45,883 nucleotides of DNA. Source: an uncultured Bdellovibrionales bacterium (lineage in GTDB: Bacteria > Bdellovibrionota > Bdellovibrionia > Bdellovibrionales > UBA1609). Every line of letters begins with the position of its first letter. Within the stretch, counting starts at the first letter, position 1. The stretch covers positions 1 to 45,883 of the forward strand of contig CALGWV010000018.1 of the NCBI GenBank assembly GCA_937936325.1. The letters run 5' to 3'. Below are positions 1 through 9,524 of this stretch, piece by piece. A program made the position numbers and the translations under genes. A model generated the notes under the pieces. It ran no database searches, was not told the DNA's origin, and worked only from the letters and a program-made list of their open reading frames with translations.

Positions 1-391
1 AAACACTGGCAAAGCGCACATAGGCCACTTCATCTAATTTTTTAAGTTCTGACATGACAAAACGCCCTATCAGTTCTGAAGTGACTTCTTTTTCACCGCG
101 ATTTCTGATTTTATCAGAAATTCGCTCTACTGTGCTATCTATTTCAGACTGACTAATGGCTCTTTTTTGACAGGCCGCCTGAATGCCAACAAGTAATTTC
201 GATTTTTGAAAGGGCTCTCGGCGTCCATCTTTTTTAATGAGCATGGGATAATCTAGAATATAGGTTTCCTGGGTATTAATGCGAGCTTTGCAGGAGAGGC
301 ATTCCCTTCGTCGTTTGATGCCACCTATATGTGGGAGGCTCCTTGTCTCAAGGACACGGGTTTGGGGATGGCTGCAATAAGGGCATTTCAC
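1..391 (-). CDS. nrdR: Transcriptional repressor NrdR, 3' end truncated by window edge
   Basis: Reverse translation reads (GTG start at 391) MKCPYCSHPQTRVLETRSLPHIGGIKRRRECLSCKARINTQETYILDYPMLIKKDGRREPFQKSKLLVGIQAACQKRAIS..., the NrdR zinc-ribbon plus ATP-cone pattern. Not in the ORF track because it runs off the window. Confidence 0.93.
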   Translation of the reverse strand, partial: MKCPYCSHPQTRVLETRSLPHIGGIKRRRECLSCKARINTQETYILDYPMLIKKDGRREPFQKSKLLVGIQAACQKRAISQSEIDSTVERISDKIRNRGEKEVTSELIGRFVMSELKKLDEVAYVRFASV

Positions 392-607
392 GTCTAGTAA
401 TCCTCCATAATTCGAATCATAGAATATAAGGAAATTGAACCAGGGGGGCATTCAACGGTGTAGCATGCCTCTTTGTTGACAATTATTTAAAAGGAGCAAG
501 ACCATTGGTCCAGAATGAACTCTATCAAGGGCCAAATTGGCTCTGACCTTTGAATTGAATCTAAAGATAAAAAGCTAAACAGGAAGCTATTTTTGATAAT
601 ATTAGAT

Positions 608-1288
608 ATGAAAACAATTTTTATTTTTCTCTGTAGCTTTGTGTTTTTAAATTCTTCCCAAGGATCAGATAAGTTCTCTTATCAAGAGGCTTTGAAGTAC
701 TTCCAAGATCGTGACAAATTGCCAGTTTCGAAAGCGCTGAAATTTACACCAAAAAAAAACAACACCATGGCAGCTCCTGCTCTTGATTCTGATCCTATAA
801 AGTTTTCAAATGAAATTCGTATACCTGGAATTAAAGCCCCTAAGCGTTTTTTTGAAACCTCTTTAAGCCTGGGTGGTTTTATCCATTCTCAGCACGTGAT
901 ACCAGAAGATCTAAACTTAGAGCTCAGACTTAGACTGTCTCAACATGGGGGTTGGTCTACCTGGTTAGAGTTGGGAACTTTGATGAACTCCGCTTCGGGA
1001 GAAGCTCGACTTGCTGCCCTTCAAAAGTTAAGATACTCCATAGGACTTAGCTCCCATATTTTAGCGCTTTTTGAAGGCGGGCTTGGCGTGTCTTATACAG
1101 ATGACAAAGCCTCACTCAAGTCTTGGCAAAGACCTTGGGATCAAGCTTTTGGAGCTACCTATCGTTTTGGAGGGAGCAAAGACATTCAGCTCTCTGTAAT
1201 GATTGGGCGAAGAGGAGCATTTGCATGGACCAAGAAGCACAGTCAGGGCGATATCTACATGAGGTGGACCCTAGGTTTTCAGTTTTAG
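608..1288 (+). CDS. Secreted/outer-membrane protein of unknown function
   Basis: ORF 593..1288; probable ATG at 608 gives signal peptide MKTIFIFLCSFVFLNSSQGS; C-terminal alternating pattern ending in aromatic residue (TLGFQF) suggests a beta-barrel. Confidence 0.6.
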   Translation: MKTIFIFLCSFVFLNSSQGSDKFSYQEALKYFQDRDKLPVSKALKFTPKKNNTMAAPALDSDPIKFSNEIRIPGIKAPKRFFETSLSLGGFIHSQHVIPEDLNLELRLRLSQHGGWSTWLELGTLMNSASGEARLAALQKLRYSIGLSSHILALFEGGLGVSYTDDKASLKSWQRPWDQAFGATYRFGGSKDIQLSVMIGRRGAFAWTKKHSQGDIYMRWTLGFQF

Positions 1289-2505
1289 AAAGGTTCCCCA
1301 ACCCACTAGTTTTTGGTTTTGATGAGGCTTATAGCCTTGTTTTTGATGATCAAAGACATGGTTCAAAAGTTATCGAATCTCAATTCAAAAAAAACAAAAA
1401 ATGGGGCTCGAGAGATCGTAAAGTTTTTGCTCAGGTTTTTTACGATATTGTAAAATGGCAAATTAAAATCATGGATTGTTTAAAAAAAATGAATTTACCC
1501 CAAGACTCACATTCAGTCTTAAGGATGTGGTTAAGTTTAAACCTTATAGGGCCTTGGCCTAAATCCTTAGAGCCAAATCTGGGAGAAGAGGCTTTTAAGA
1601 TTTGGAACACGAAATCTGAGGACCTGGGGACGGAATATTCTTTTCCTGAAAACCTGATCCAACTCTTAAAAAAGAATCTTCCTTCGGAAAAGCTAGAAGA
1701 GTTTTTAGTTCAAAGCCAAGGCCAAGCCCCTGTCTTTTTAAGATTAAATACCCTGAGAACCCATGCCAAAAAACTCCAATCCGAACTTCAAGAAGAAGGC
1801 GTAGGCAGTGTTGTGAGGTCTCAAGAGACACTTGAATTAATGGAACGAAAAAATGTTTTCTTAACAACGAGTTTTAAAAAAGGTTATTTTGAAATTCAAG
1901 ATTTAAACTCTCAAAGAGTAGCTTTAGTTTTAAACCCCAAAGCTGGCGAACGTGTGATTGATGCCTGTGCCGGAGCTGGTGGAAAGAGTTTGCACCTGGC
2001 CACACTCATGGAAAACAAGGGGCAGTTGATTGCTTTAGACATTGGCGAGAGAAAACTTGAGGAGCTTAAAAAAAGATCTAAAAGGCAGGGGCTTTCTAAT
2101 ATAGAAATCAGAGTCATTGAAAGTAGTAAGACGATCAAAAGATTGGCGGGGAGCGCAGATGCACTGTTGTTAGATGTGCCATGTTCAGGTCTGGGTGTGC
2201 TCAGAAGAAAGCCAGATATTAAGTACAAATGGAATTTAGAAAGTTATAATGAAGCTCTTCAGGTTCAAGAAGATATTCTTCAAGACTATTCTAAAATGTT
2301 GAAGCCAGGTGGGCGGATGCTCTATGCGACCTGTTCTGTTTTAAAAGAAGAAAATCAAGACCAAGTTCAAAAATTTATCTCAAATAATCCTAGCTTTAGC
2401 CTAGTGTCGGATCAGCTTTATTTTCCTGAGTTAGGCCGTGGAGATGGTTTTTATGTAGCTTTACTAAAACATAATGATGCAGGTAAAACCGAGGTCGATG
2501 AATAG
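1264..2505 (+). CDS. RsmB/NOP-family rRNA (cytosine-C5) methyltransferase
   Basis: ORF 1123..2505; motifs DACAGAGGKSLHLA, LLDVPCSGLGVLRRKPDIKYKW, GGRMLYATCSVLKEENQ. Upstream residues overlap the previous gene in another frame; GTG at 1264 is a likelier start. Confidence 0.88.
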   Translation: MDPRFSVLERFPNPLVFGFDEAYSLVFDDQRHGSKVIESQFKKNKKWGSRDRKVFAQVFYDIVKWQIKIMDCLKKMNLPQDSHSVLRMWLSLNLIGPWPKSLEPNLGEEAFKIWNTKSEDLGTEYSFPENLIQLLKKNLPSEKLEEFLVQSQGQAPVFLRLNTLRTHAKKLQSELQEEGVGSVVRSQETLELMERKNVFLTTSFKKGYFEIQDLNSQRVALVLNPKAGERVIDACAGAGGKSLHLATLMENKGQLIALDIGERKLEELKKRSKRQGLSNIEIRVIESSKTIKRLAGSADALLLDVPCSGLGVLRRKPDIKYKWNLESYNEALQVQEDILQDYSKMLKPGGRMLYATCSVLKEENQDQVQKFISNNPSFSLVSDQLYFPELGRGDGFYVALLKHNDAGKTEVDE

Positions 2506-2615
2506 GCCTGAATCGGATTGCAGTTCCCCTAGGCCCTATTGAATAAGATGTGAATTGATGATAGCTTCTTCTTATTTATTCTTATACCTAGGTACTTTAA
2601 AATAAGGCGGATAAG

Positions 2616-5042
2616 CTGAAAAACAACTCCTGGGCTCTTTTCTTTTTTTCTCTGATTCTCACTCTGCCTCACCTATGCTTGAGTCGTTCATGGGATAGGC
2701 CGACCCATGAGTTAATGATTAAGGCTTTAGAGTCTAATGATCTCACTTCAATAAAAAATATCCTGAGTTCAGGGCATGATCCTAATTATGCCTATGGTGG
2801 AAAAAAAACATTTTATCTTCATCAAGCCTCTACTCCGAAAGAGGTTCAGCTCCTCATCCAATATGGAGCCGACAAAGAGGCTCAAGATTTCGTAGGATAT
2901 ACCCCACTTCTACTAGCTTGCTACCAAGGTGATCTATTGAAAGTGAAGACTCTATTAAAGCTGGGGGTTCAAACTTATTATATTAGTCGCTATCGTATTG
3001 TTTCAGTTTTAGCTGTGGCAGCTCAAAAAAACCGGTCAGAGGTCCTTCGTTATTTGTTGTCACAAAGTCAAAATATTGAGTTCGAAACTTATGATTTAAA
3101 TCGCGCCATAATGCGAGCCCTTGAATATAAAAGCACTGAAAGTCTGGACCTTCTTTTGAAAGAGCCTGGCATTGACCCTAATTTTAAAGAGAGCGGAACT
3201 CTATCCCTCACGTTAAAAGCACTGACTCTGGGAAAACTTGAAGCGCTAAAAACTTTTATAAGCTTAGGGGGGGCTTTGCCCAAGTTGAGTGAGCAGGATT
3301 ACGGACCTCTTGAGTTTGCGATCTTGTCTAATCAACTGAGTGTTCTCAGTTACTTATTTAATGATTTAAATTTGAATTTTTCAAAAATGAATAACCTCTC
3401 TACAGATTTAGGAGTGTTGGATCAAGCCATACTCATGGGCTTTGCAGAAGTGTTGGATTTTGCGCTCTCCCATGGAGCTCAAATCCGTTCTGATGAAGCT
3501 ATAATCCGTCAGAATGCCTGGCTGTCACAAAGTATGAAACTGATCGATGTCCTAAGGAAACACGGCATTGATATCAACTGCTCAAATTCAGATTGTGGAT
3601 TTAAAACTTTAAGACAAGCTATATTCTCAAACCAACCCGAGAGTGAAGACTTTGCTTTATTTCTATTAGCTCACAATGATTATAGTTCTGAGCTCAGTAA
3701 ACCTGAAAATATTGATATTCTTCATCAAGCTTTTAAAATTGAAAATGAAGATTTGATCAAGGCTTTGCTGTCTCAAGGGGCTACTCTAGAGCCTAAAACT
3801 TATCCTTATCAATATGAAAAATTGGCTAAATATTATCTGAAGGAGTTAAAGGGTTCGGCTCCCACGCAGAATGATTTTGAAATTTTTTTGCAAAATCAAA
3901 AAGTTAGGATCCAGAACTCAGGCCGAGAGGGTCCACTACAAAGGCCAGCTTCTAAGGTTTTCGTTTATGATGAGCCTATTTCTCTAGGAGGCTTAGAAAG
4001 TCTCACAGCGACCCTGGGAAATTCATACCTTGATTGGCAGTCTAAAAGAGCTCACGGTAATCTAGTGGCTTCAGCATTTTTAAGAGCAGGAATGCAGGGC
4101 TTAAATTTTTTGGAATTAGACCAGTTCATGATCGGAGACTGTACAGAGTTAAGGTCACACCCCCAGCTTACGGAGTATTATTTAAATCACTTTAAATCTG
4201 ATGTTGTCTCTATGTCCTGCCAAGGGTTTAAAAAAAAATCTATGATAAATATTTTTAAATCCGCCTCAGACATTGCAGAGAAAAATCAAACTTTCACAGT
4301 TATGGCTGCCGGGAACTTCAGAAAGATTTTGAATGAAGTGGATTTGGGTTTTAAGCTCTCAGCTTATTTTTTTAGTGTTGCAAGTCTTTCTCAGGATGGC
4401 AGTTTAACCGAACTTCAATCACCCATTAATCCTGATGTAATAAAAGGTACAAACTACGGGACGGCGGTCACATTTGGAGTGGAAGGCAGTGAGAATGCTA
4501 AGATATATCAATACAGTTCGAAAAACCCTTTGTTCTATAAAATTTATAAATGGGCAGGAACTTCCTATTCTGCCCCACAGATTTCAGGGCTCATTGGGAG
4601 AATGCTCAATCGTTTGCCAAAAGCAGCGAGACATTACCCGCTATATATTCGTCAGCTCATACTTCAACATGCCCAGCCTATTGCAAAACTTAAAGACAAA
4701 CTGATGCATAATGTGGCTGTGCAGCCAGGAAGAACCTTGAAGTTTTTAGACGACTCTCCTTTTTTTAGTTATAAGAAAGTGAATCAAAAATTACATCTCA
4801 AATGTGACTTTAGATTGAAAGCTTTTAAGCTGGGTTCTCAAAGATTTGAGTGTTCAGATGAAATCGCAAGCGTGATAGATTTTAATTTGGAGACTGACAT
4901 TAAAGCCATTTACCTACACCCTTACTCTGATTTTCCACATAAAAAATGTAATTTGAAGTTTCCTCAAAATCTCAGAAAAGTTTTCCAAAAACATGGAGTT
5001 GAAGAGTACTCCGACGAAGGTATCATGGAGTGCTCCGCTTAG
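2616..5042 (+). CDS. Secreted ankyrin-repeat protein with C-terminal subtilisin-like (S8) protease domain
   Basis: Ankyrin repeats (e.g. VGYTPLLLACYQGDLLKVKTLLKLGV). C-terminal S8-like signatures: KVFVYDEP (Asp), AHGNLVASAFLRAG (His), VMAAGN (oxyanion Asn), AGTSYSAPQISGLIGRML (Ser). The ORF track starts at TTG 2679; in-frame extension to CTG 2616 gives signal peptide (M/L)KNNSWALFFFSLILTLPHLCLS with GGCGG upstream. Confidence 0.8.
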   Translation: MKNNSWALFFFSLILTLPHLCLSRSWDRPTHELMIKALESNDLTSIKNILSSGHDPNYAYGGKKTFYLHQASTPKEVQLLIQYGADKEAQDFVGYTPLLLACYQGDLLKVKTLLKLGVQTYYISRYRIVSVLAVAAQKNRSEVLRYLLSQSQNIEFETYDLNRAIMRALEYKSTESLDLLLKEPGIDPNFKESGTLSLTLKALTLGKLEALKTFISLGGALPKLSEQDYGPLEFAILSNQLSVLSYLFNDLNLNFSKMNNLSTDLGVLDQAILMGFAEVLDFALSHGAQIRSDEAIIRQNAWLSQSMKLIDVLRKHGIDINCSNSDCGFKTLRQAIFSNQPESEDFALFLLAHNDYSSELSKPENIDILHQAFKIENEDLIKALLSQGATLEPKTYPYQYEKLAKYYLKELKGSAPTQNDFEIFLQNQKVRIQNSGREGPLQRPASKVFVYDEPISLGGLESLTATLGNSYLDWQSKRAHGNLVASAFLRAGMQGLNFLELDQFMIGDCTELRSHPQLTEYYLNHFKSDVVSMSCQGFKKKSMINIFKSASDIAEKNQTFTVMAAGNFRKILNEVDLGFKLSAYFFSVASLSQDGSLTELQSPINPDVIKGTNYGTAVTFGVEGSENAKIYQYSSKNPLFYKIYKWAGTSYSAPQISGLIGRMLNRLPKAARHYPLYIRQLILQHAQPIAKLKDKLMHNVAVQPGRTLKFLDDSPFFSYKKVNQKLHLKCDFRLKAFKLGSQRFECSDEIASVIDFNLETDIKAIYLHPYSDFPHKKCNLKFPQNLRKVFQKHGVEEYSDEGIMECSA

Positions 5043-5198
5043 CGCTCTGACTTTAAGCTTGTAAATGTTTAGCTCAAAAATGAGTGCCCTATGAGCAAAA
5101 TCTTGCTCATATTCACCTAAAGGCAGAAAGCTAAGCCAGGGCTTTGACCCCTGGTTTCAGAGAGATGACAGGGTTTAGAGCTTATGTGAGAGTGGGGC

Positions 5199-6539
5199 AT
5201 GTCTAAAAATAACTACTTAATTCAAGATGCCGATGTGTTTTACGAGGGCGCTTTAAAGAAGCTCAAAATTTCCATTATAGATGGGGTCATCGAAGCTATA
5301 GCTGAAGACCTTCAGCCTAAAGAGGGCCAAAGTGTATTGAGCTTGAAGTCTTTGACTGTCCTTCCAGGAATCATAGACACTCAGGTCCACTTTAGAGAGC
5401 CTGGTTTAGAATACAAAGAGACTTTAGCTGAGGGGGCGGCCGCTGCCCTTCAAGGGGGAGTCACTGGGTTTTTTGAGATGCCTAATACCAAGCCTGCCAC
5501 GGACTCTGCCATTGCGCTTCGGGACAAGGTCGATAGAATTAGTCCTAAAGCATGGACCCATTATGCCTTTTACCTAGGCTCTACGGAAAATAACTTAGAT
5601 CAACTTTCAAAACTTGAAACCCTCAAGACCTGTTGCGGAATTAAAACTTTTGTAGGCAGTTCTACAGGGTCTTTGTTGATCCATAAAGTGGAACATCTTG
5701 AAAAATTATTTCAAAATTTTAAACACCGAGCTGCCTTTCACTGTGAAGATGAATCTCGAATCAGAGCTCGCATTGATATTGCAAAAAAAGCAGCTCATCC
5801 TTCAGCTCACCCCCTTTGGCGTGATGAAGAGAGTGCTTTTTTAGCCACTCAAACTATAGTGGGTTTAGCTAAAAAATATGATCGACCCGTGCATATCCTT
5901 CATGTCACCACAGCAAAAGAAATGAACTATTTAAGACAAGAGAAAAAAAACCATCCCATCACAGTTGAAGTCACTCCACAGCATCTCACCTTAGAAGCTC
6001 CCGAGTGTTACGAAAAATGGGGAACTCTAGCACAAATGAACCCCCCTATTCGTGAGCGTCGTCACAAAGAAGCCCTGTGGGAAGGTGTTGCTGATGGAAC
6101 CGTGGATATCATTGGATCCGATCATGCCCCCCATACTTGGGACGAAAAGCAAAAACCCTACCCTGCAAGTCCTTCAGGAATGCCGGGGGTGCAAACCATA
6201 CTTCCACTGATGCTCAGTCATGTTAAAGAAAACAAACTCAGTTTATCTCGAATGGTGGATCTTTTGTCGCTGAACCCAGTCTCAATTTTTGGCATTAAAA
6301 ACTTAGGTCCTTTACAACCAGGCCGCCGAGCTGATTTAAGCGTGGTAGACTTAAGTCTGGAAAAGACTTTGGAAACTAAAGACCTATTTTACAAATGTGG
6401 TTGGTCTCCATTTGTAGGTTATAGGTTTAAAGCTTGGCCTGTATTAACAATGATTTCTGGGCATATATCTATGAGAGATGGAGAGTTCTTAGGATCACCC
6501 CAAGGGCAAAGCTTTGAATTTAATAAGGATCGTGATTAA
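5199..6539 (+). CDS. pyrC: Dihydroorotase (amidohydrolase family)
   Basis: PGIIDTQVHFREPG, GFFEMPNTKP, HCEDE, HILHVTTAKE, GSDHAPH motifs. Confidence 0.9.
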   Translation: MSKNNYLIQDADVFYEGALKKLKISIIDGVIEAIAEDLQPKEGQSVLSLKSLTVLPGIIDTQVHFREPGLEYKETLAEGAAAALQGGVTGFFEMPNTKPATDSAIALRDKVDRISPKAWTHYAFYLGSTENNLDQLSKLETLKTCCGIKTFVGSSTGSLLIHKVEHLEKLFQNFKHRAAFHCEDESRIRARIDIAKKAAHPSAHPLWRDEESAFLATQTIVGLAKKYDRPVHILHVTTAKEMNYLRQEKKNHPITVEVTPQHLTLEAPECYEKWGTLAQMNPPIRERRHKEALWEGVADGTVDIIGSDHAPHTWDEKQKPYPASPSGMPGVQTILPLMLSHVKENKLSLSRMVDLLSLNPVSIFGIKNLGPLQPGRRADLSVVDLSLEKTLETKDLFYKCGWSPFVGYRFKAWPVLTMISGHISMRDGEFLGSPQGQSFEFNKDRD

Positions 6540-6643
6540 ATATTGTGAGACTCTTTTAAAGTGAAATTGGGTATTAGAACCTGAGAGATGCATAGAGGCA
6601 CTTAAAATTGAGAATTTTATAAAAAGCTTAACAGGAGCCCACG

Positions 6644-7225
6644 ATGAGTGTTTTAAATTGGTTTTTACTTTATCACTATGAGCTATTAGTTATAAGCGCC
6701 ATAGGGTTTATCCTTTCTACAATTTGGTACTTATGGACCAGAGAAAAAACAGAGCTTAATACTGAAGAAGACGATGGCGTCCCAGTTTCTGAAGACTTCG
6801 CTCATCCTGAGTTTCAAAAACCAGAAATCACAACAGACAAACCCCATTTAGTTAAAGCCGCAACAGGAGCTACAGCCGTTGCCGCAGGCGCTGTGCTATC
6901 AGGATCACTTCTTAAAAATGAAAGTACTGAAATTAAAGTTGAAGAACCTATCGAAGAGTTTCATGAAAGTCTAAAGCAAGTTCCAGATCAAAGTATATCT
7001 GATGTTACGGCTGCTGTAAAAACAGAGCCCCCAATGCTCGAGCCTATACAGATGAGCGAGCACTCTCCTACTCAAGAGACGACAACCCAACCAGAAACAA
7101 TAGAAAACTCCTCAGAGTTTTATAAGTCCTTCAATGAAATAGAAATGCCCCATGTCCAAGAAGGCGCCTTCTCCCAAAAAATCGAAGACAAACTCATAGC
7201 TCTAGAAAAGTCTATCAAAGAATAA
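6644..7225 (+). CDS. Small membrane-anchored protein with acidic, low-complexity cytoplasmic tail, unknown function
   Basis: N-terminal TM helix YELLVISAIGFILSTIWYLW followed by Glu/Thr/Pro-rich region. Confidence 0.55.
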   Translation: MSVLNWFLLYHYELLVISAIGFILSTIWYLWTREKTELNTEEDDGVPVSEDFAHPEFQKPEITTDKPHLVKAATGATAVAAGAVLSGSLLKNESTEIKVEEPIEEFHESLKQVPDQSISDVTAAVKTEPPMLEPIQMSEHSPTQETTTQPETIENSSEFYKSFNEIEMPHVQEGAFSQKIEDKLIALEKSIKE

Positions 7226-7260
7226 AAATGAGAAGTGAGTTCCCAAAAGATACGATAGTG

Positions 7261-7415
7261 TTTGAGTTTAGCTTTCGAGAAGAGCTCGAATTACAAGTTT
7301 GAATTGAGTGTGCAAAGTGTATTGCCAGTACATTTACTCATGCTGTGATAGGGGAGACGACTTGCGGCCACGAACGTGCTTCTAATTCGAGTGCTTCACG
7401 AAAGCTAAACTCAAC
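7261..7415. repeat. Family A structured inverted-repeat element, copy A0
   Basis: Left arm 7261-7297 TTTGAGTTTAGCTTTCGAGAAGAGCTCGAATTACAAG pairs with right arm 7379-7415 (32/37 by eye); core contains GGGAGACGACTTGCGGCCACGAACGTGCTTC shared with A1 and A2. Confidence 0.8.
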
Positions 7416-7435
7416 TCACTCCCTAGATCCGTGGT

Positions 7436-7885
7436 TCAGGGGAATGAGTTTCTCTTAAGTAGTCTTTGTATTTTCAATTCCCGTTTAATCCTATAAATCA
7501 GGCTGAGCTCTTCTAAACCATTAGATTTCATCTCTTGGCGAACGCCTTGAATCGGAGGGTTAGAAATAGTTTTTTCTACTTGGATCTGACATGCTTCAAT
7601 GCCATCAATAGAGCCTGGAAGCATGGTGAACCTCAGATCGTAGGAGCCGCTCTGGGCTTGAATGAGTTTAGGTGGCATCCAGATTTCTTTATAGCGGATT
7701 TTTTTTGTTTGAATCACATACTTTTCTTCATCAGTACTTGCAATCGGGTAGGCGATAATCACAGCTTGCAGGCTACTCCAGCATTCTGGTCCGCTTCCGA
7801 AAACACTCTCTTTTAGTGTAGCTCTTGATTGAAAAGCCAGGCTTAAAGAGAGGAGTAAAAAAATAATTTGAGGTTTTAAAAGCAT
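7436..7885 (-). CDS. Secreted protein of unknown function
   Basis: ORF 7436..7918 minus; internal Met at 7885 begins signal peptide MLLKPQIIFLLLSLSLAFQSRA. Confidence 0.55.
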   Translation of the reverse strand: MLLKPQIIFLLLSLSLAFQSRATLKESVFGSGPECWSSLQAVIIAYPIASTDEEKYVIQTKKIRYKEIWMPPKLIQAQSGSYDLRFTMLPGSIDGIEACQIQVEKTISNPPIQGVRQEMKSNGLEELSLIYRIKRELKIQRLLKRNSFP

Positions 7886-7898
7886 TCTTAATTCTTCT

Positions 7899-8657
7899 TT
7901 AAATTTCGTGGAAATCACCTTCGCCTGTGATAAAGACGCTGGAGTTTTCTATAATTTTTTTAAGTGGAGTGTGCACGTTCCAATTGATGTCCAGCTGGAG
8001 TCCTGCAATGGGGCTTTTTTTTGTGCCTAAGTTAATAGGATTGCCCGTTGCAACAGAGACATTCACATCGATTCCAAAAAGAGTCCAGGGTATGTTTATG
8101 TTTTGGGGCACAACTTGGATGTTAGTGAGGTAAGAGCCAGAGCCATCTTCAGATTGTCCGCCATAAGTATAGCGGAGTACCAGATCTACCTTAAGCATTC
8201 GCTGTCCAGTGTATTTATTAGTATATTCCTTGGTGATGACTTTACGTACCGGAACTTTCCAACCCGTAAGTTTAGCCCAACAGGGGTTTTTAAAAGGGAG
8301 GACTGAGATCGAAGGCGCATCATTCATTTTAAAGCGAGCTTCACCCGTTTTGAAAAGATCAAAAACTTTTTTTCCTACTCTAAGGAGACCGTCTAATTCT
8401 TTTTCTAATTCTACAAATCTCATCATCGAGATCTTTTTACTCGATTTTTCTTTGTCAGAAAGATGGTCTTTTAAGAGTTCGTGATAGTCGGTCTTTCCGC
8501 AATCCTGGTTTGATTTTTTAAAAGTGAGCTCTCCATATTCTGTATGAGTGACTTTCATTGGCTGAGCTTGAATATCGAAAAAAGGAAAAGATGTCTTTTG
8601 GCTGAACCCAATTTGAGAGCTGAGTGAAAGTAAACCGATAAGAATAACTTTGATCAT
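7899..8657 (-). CDS. Secreted protein of unknown function
   Basis: ORF 7899..8705 minus; ATG at 8657 preceded by AAGGAGGAAAT Shine-Dalgarno and followed by signal peptide MIKVILIGLLSLSSQIGFSQ. Confidence 0.65.
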   Translation of the reverse strand: MIKVILIGLLSLSSQIGFSQKTSFPFFDIQAQPMKVTHTEYGELTFKKSNQDCGKTDYHELLKDHLSDKEKSSKKISMMRFVELEKELDGLLRVGKKVFDLFKTGEARFKMNDAPSISVLPFKNPCWAKLTGWKVPVRKVITKEYTNKYTGQRMLKVDLVLRYTYGGQSEDGSGSYLTNIQVVPQNINIPWTLFGIDVNVSVATGNPINLGTKKSPIAGLQLDINWNVHTPLKKIIENSSVFITGEGDFHEI

Positions 8658-8857
8658 ATTTCCTCCTTGAAAAGATCGTTTAAGATAATGTATGTGGTTG
8701 GGCACAAAAAAAATTAAGGTCCCTCTGGCTTTACAGCATGAAAATCTAAAAGGCCTTATTTAATTGTAGATCTAAATTCTAAAAATTGTCTAAACTCATT
8801 CCAAGATGTTGCTGAGCAGTGGAACTCTGTTAAGTTTTGGTGATTTCTTTATTGTAT

Positions 8858-9373
8858 TTAAACCTCGAGATGCGATAAATAAAATTTATACTCACTGATG
8901 CTCTCTGTGATGTCGTCCATGGCTCTGTGAGAATCAGATTTTTTAAATTCAATGTTTTTGTGTAGGAAGTAGAGTTTCCATGCGCTCACATCTAACATTC
9001 TGTAATGCAGTTTTTTACTAAATTCGTTGAAGTAGGCTTCAAGAAATCTTCGGTCCTGCCAAATTGAGTTTCCCGCTAGAATTATAGAAGTGTCTTCTGT
9101 CCAGAACTCATTGGCCCAATTTATGAGCTTTTTTTCTACCTCTGATTCAGAAGGAGCGTCTGCAATAAGATCAACCAATCCTGAAGACCCATGCTGGTTT
9201 TTGTTCCAATCATCCATTTGGTCTAGGAGACTTTGGGGCTGGTGAACCACACTATGAAACTGGGACAGAGTGTTGAGCTCAAAGTCTGTCACTAATCCTG
9301 CAACCTCGATAATACGTTCTTTTGAGACATCGAGTCCTGTCATTTCTAAGTCGAGCCATAATAAGTTTTTCAT
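8858..9373 (-). CDS. orn: Oligoribonuclease
   Basis: LLWLDLEMTGLDVSKERIIEVAGLVTD ... ILAGNSIWQDRRFLEAY ... SHRAMDDITESISEYKFY: DEDDh exonuclease pattern of Orn. Confidence 0.93.
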   Translation of the reverse strand: MKNLLWLDLEMTGLDVSKERIIEVAGLVTDFELNTLSQFHSVVHQPQSLLDQMDDWNKNQHGSSGLVDLIADAPSESEVEKKLINWANEFWTEDTSIILAGNSIWQDRRFLEAYFNEFSKKLHYRMLDVSAWKLYFLHKNIEFKKSDSHRAMDDITESISEYKFYLSHLEV

Positions 9374-9524
9374 ATAGATAGTGTAGCACCAAATCAGATT
9401 AAAAAATGCTCCTTCACTAAAATAGAGAGTTGAGCAAAGGCCTCTAGAAAATGAATCAGCTTTAGCTCACGAATTGTTAAGGTATGTTCATTGATTAGAT
9501 GTCTGAATGTGCCGATATCAAATA

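Noticed and set aside
8810-8845. GATGTTGCTGAGCAGTGGAACTCTG resembling the family B right end
   Set aside because: Match is short and lacks the conserved GAATCTTCCACAG terminus.
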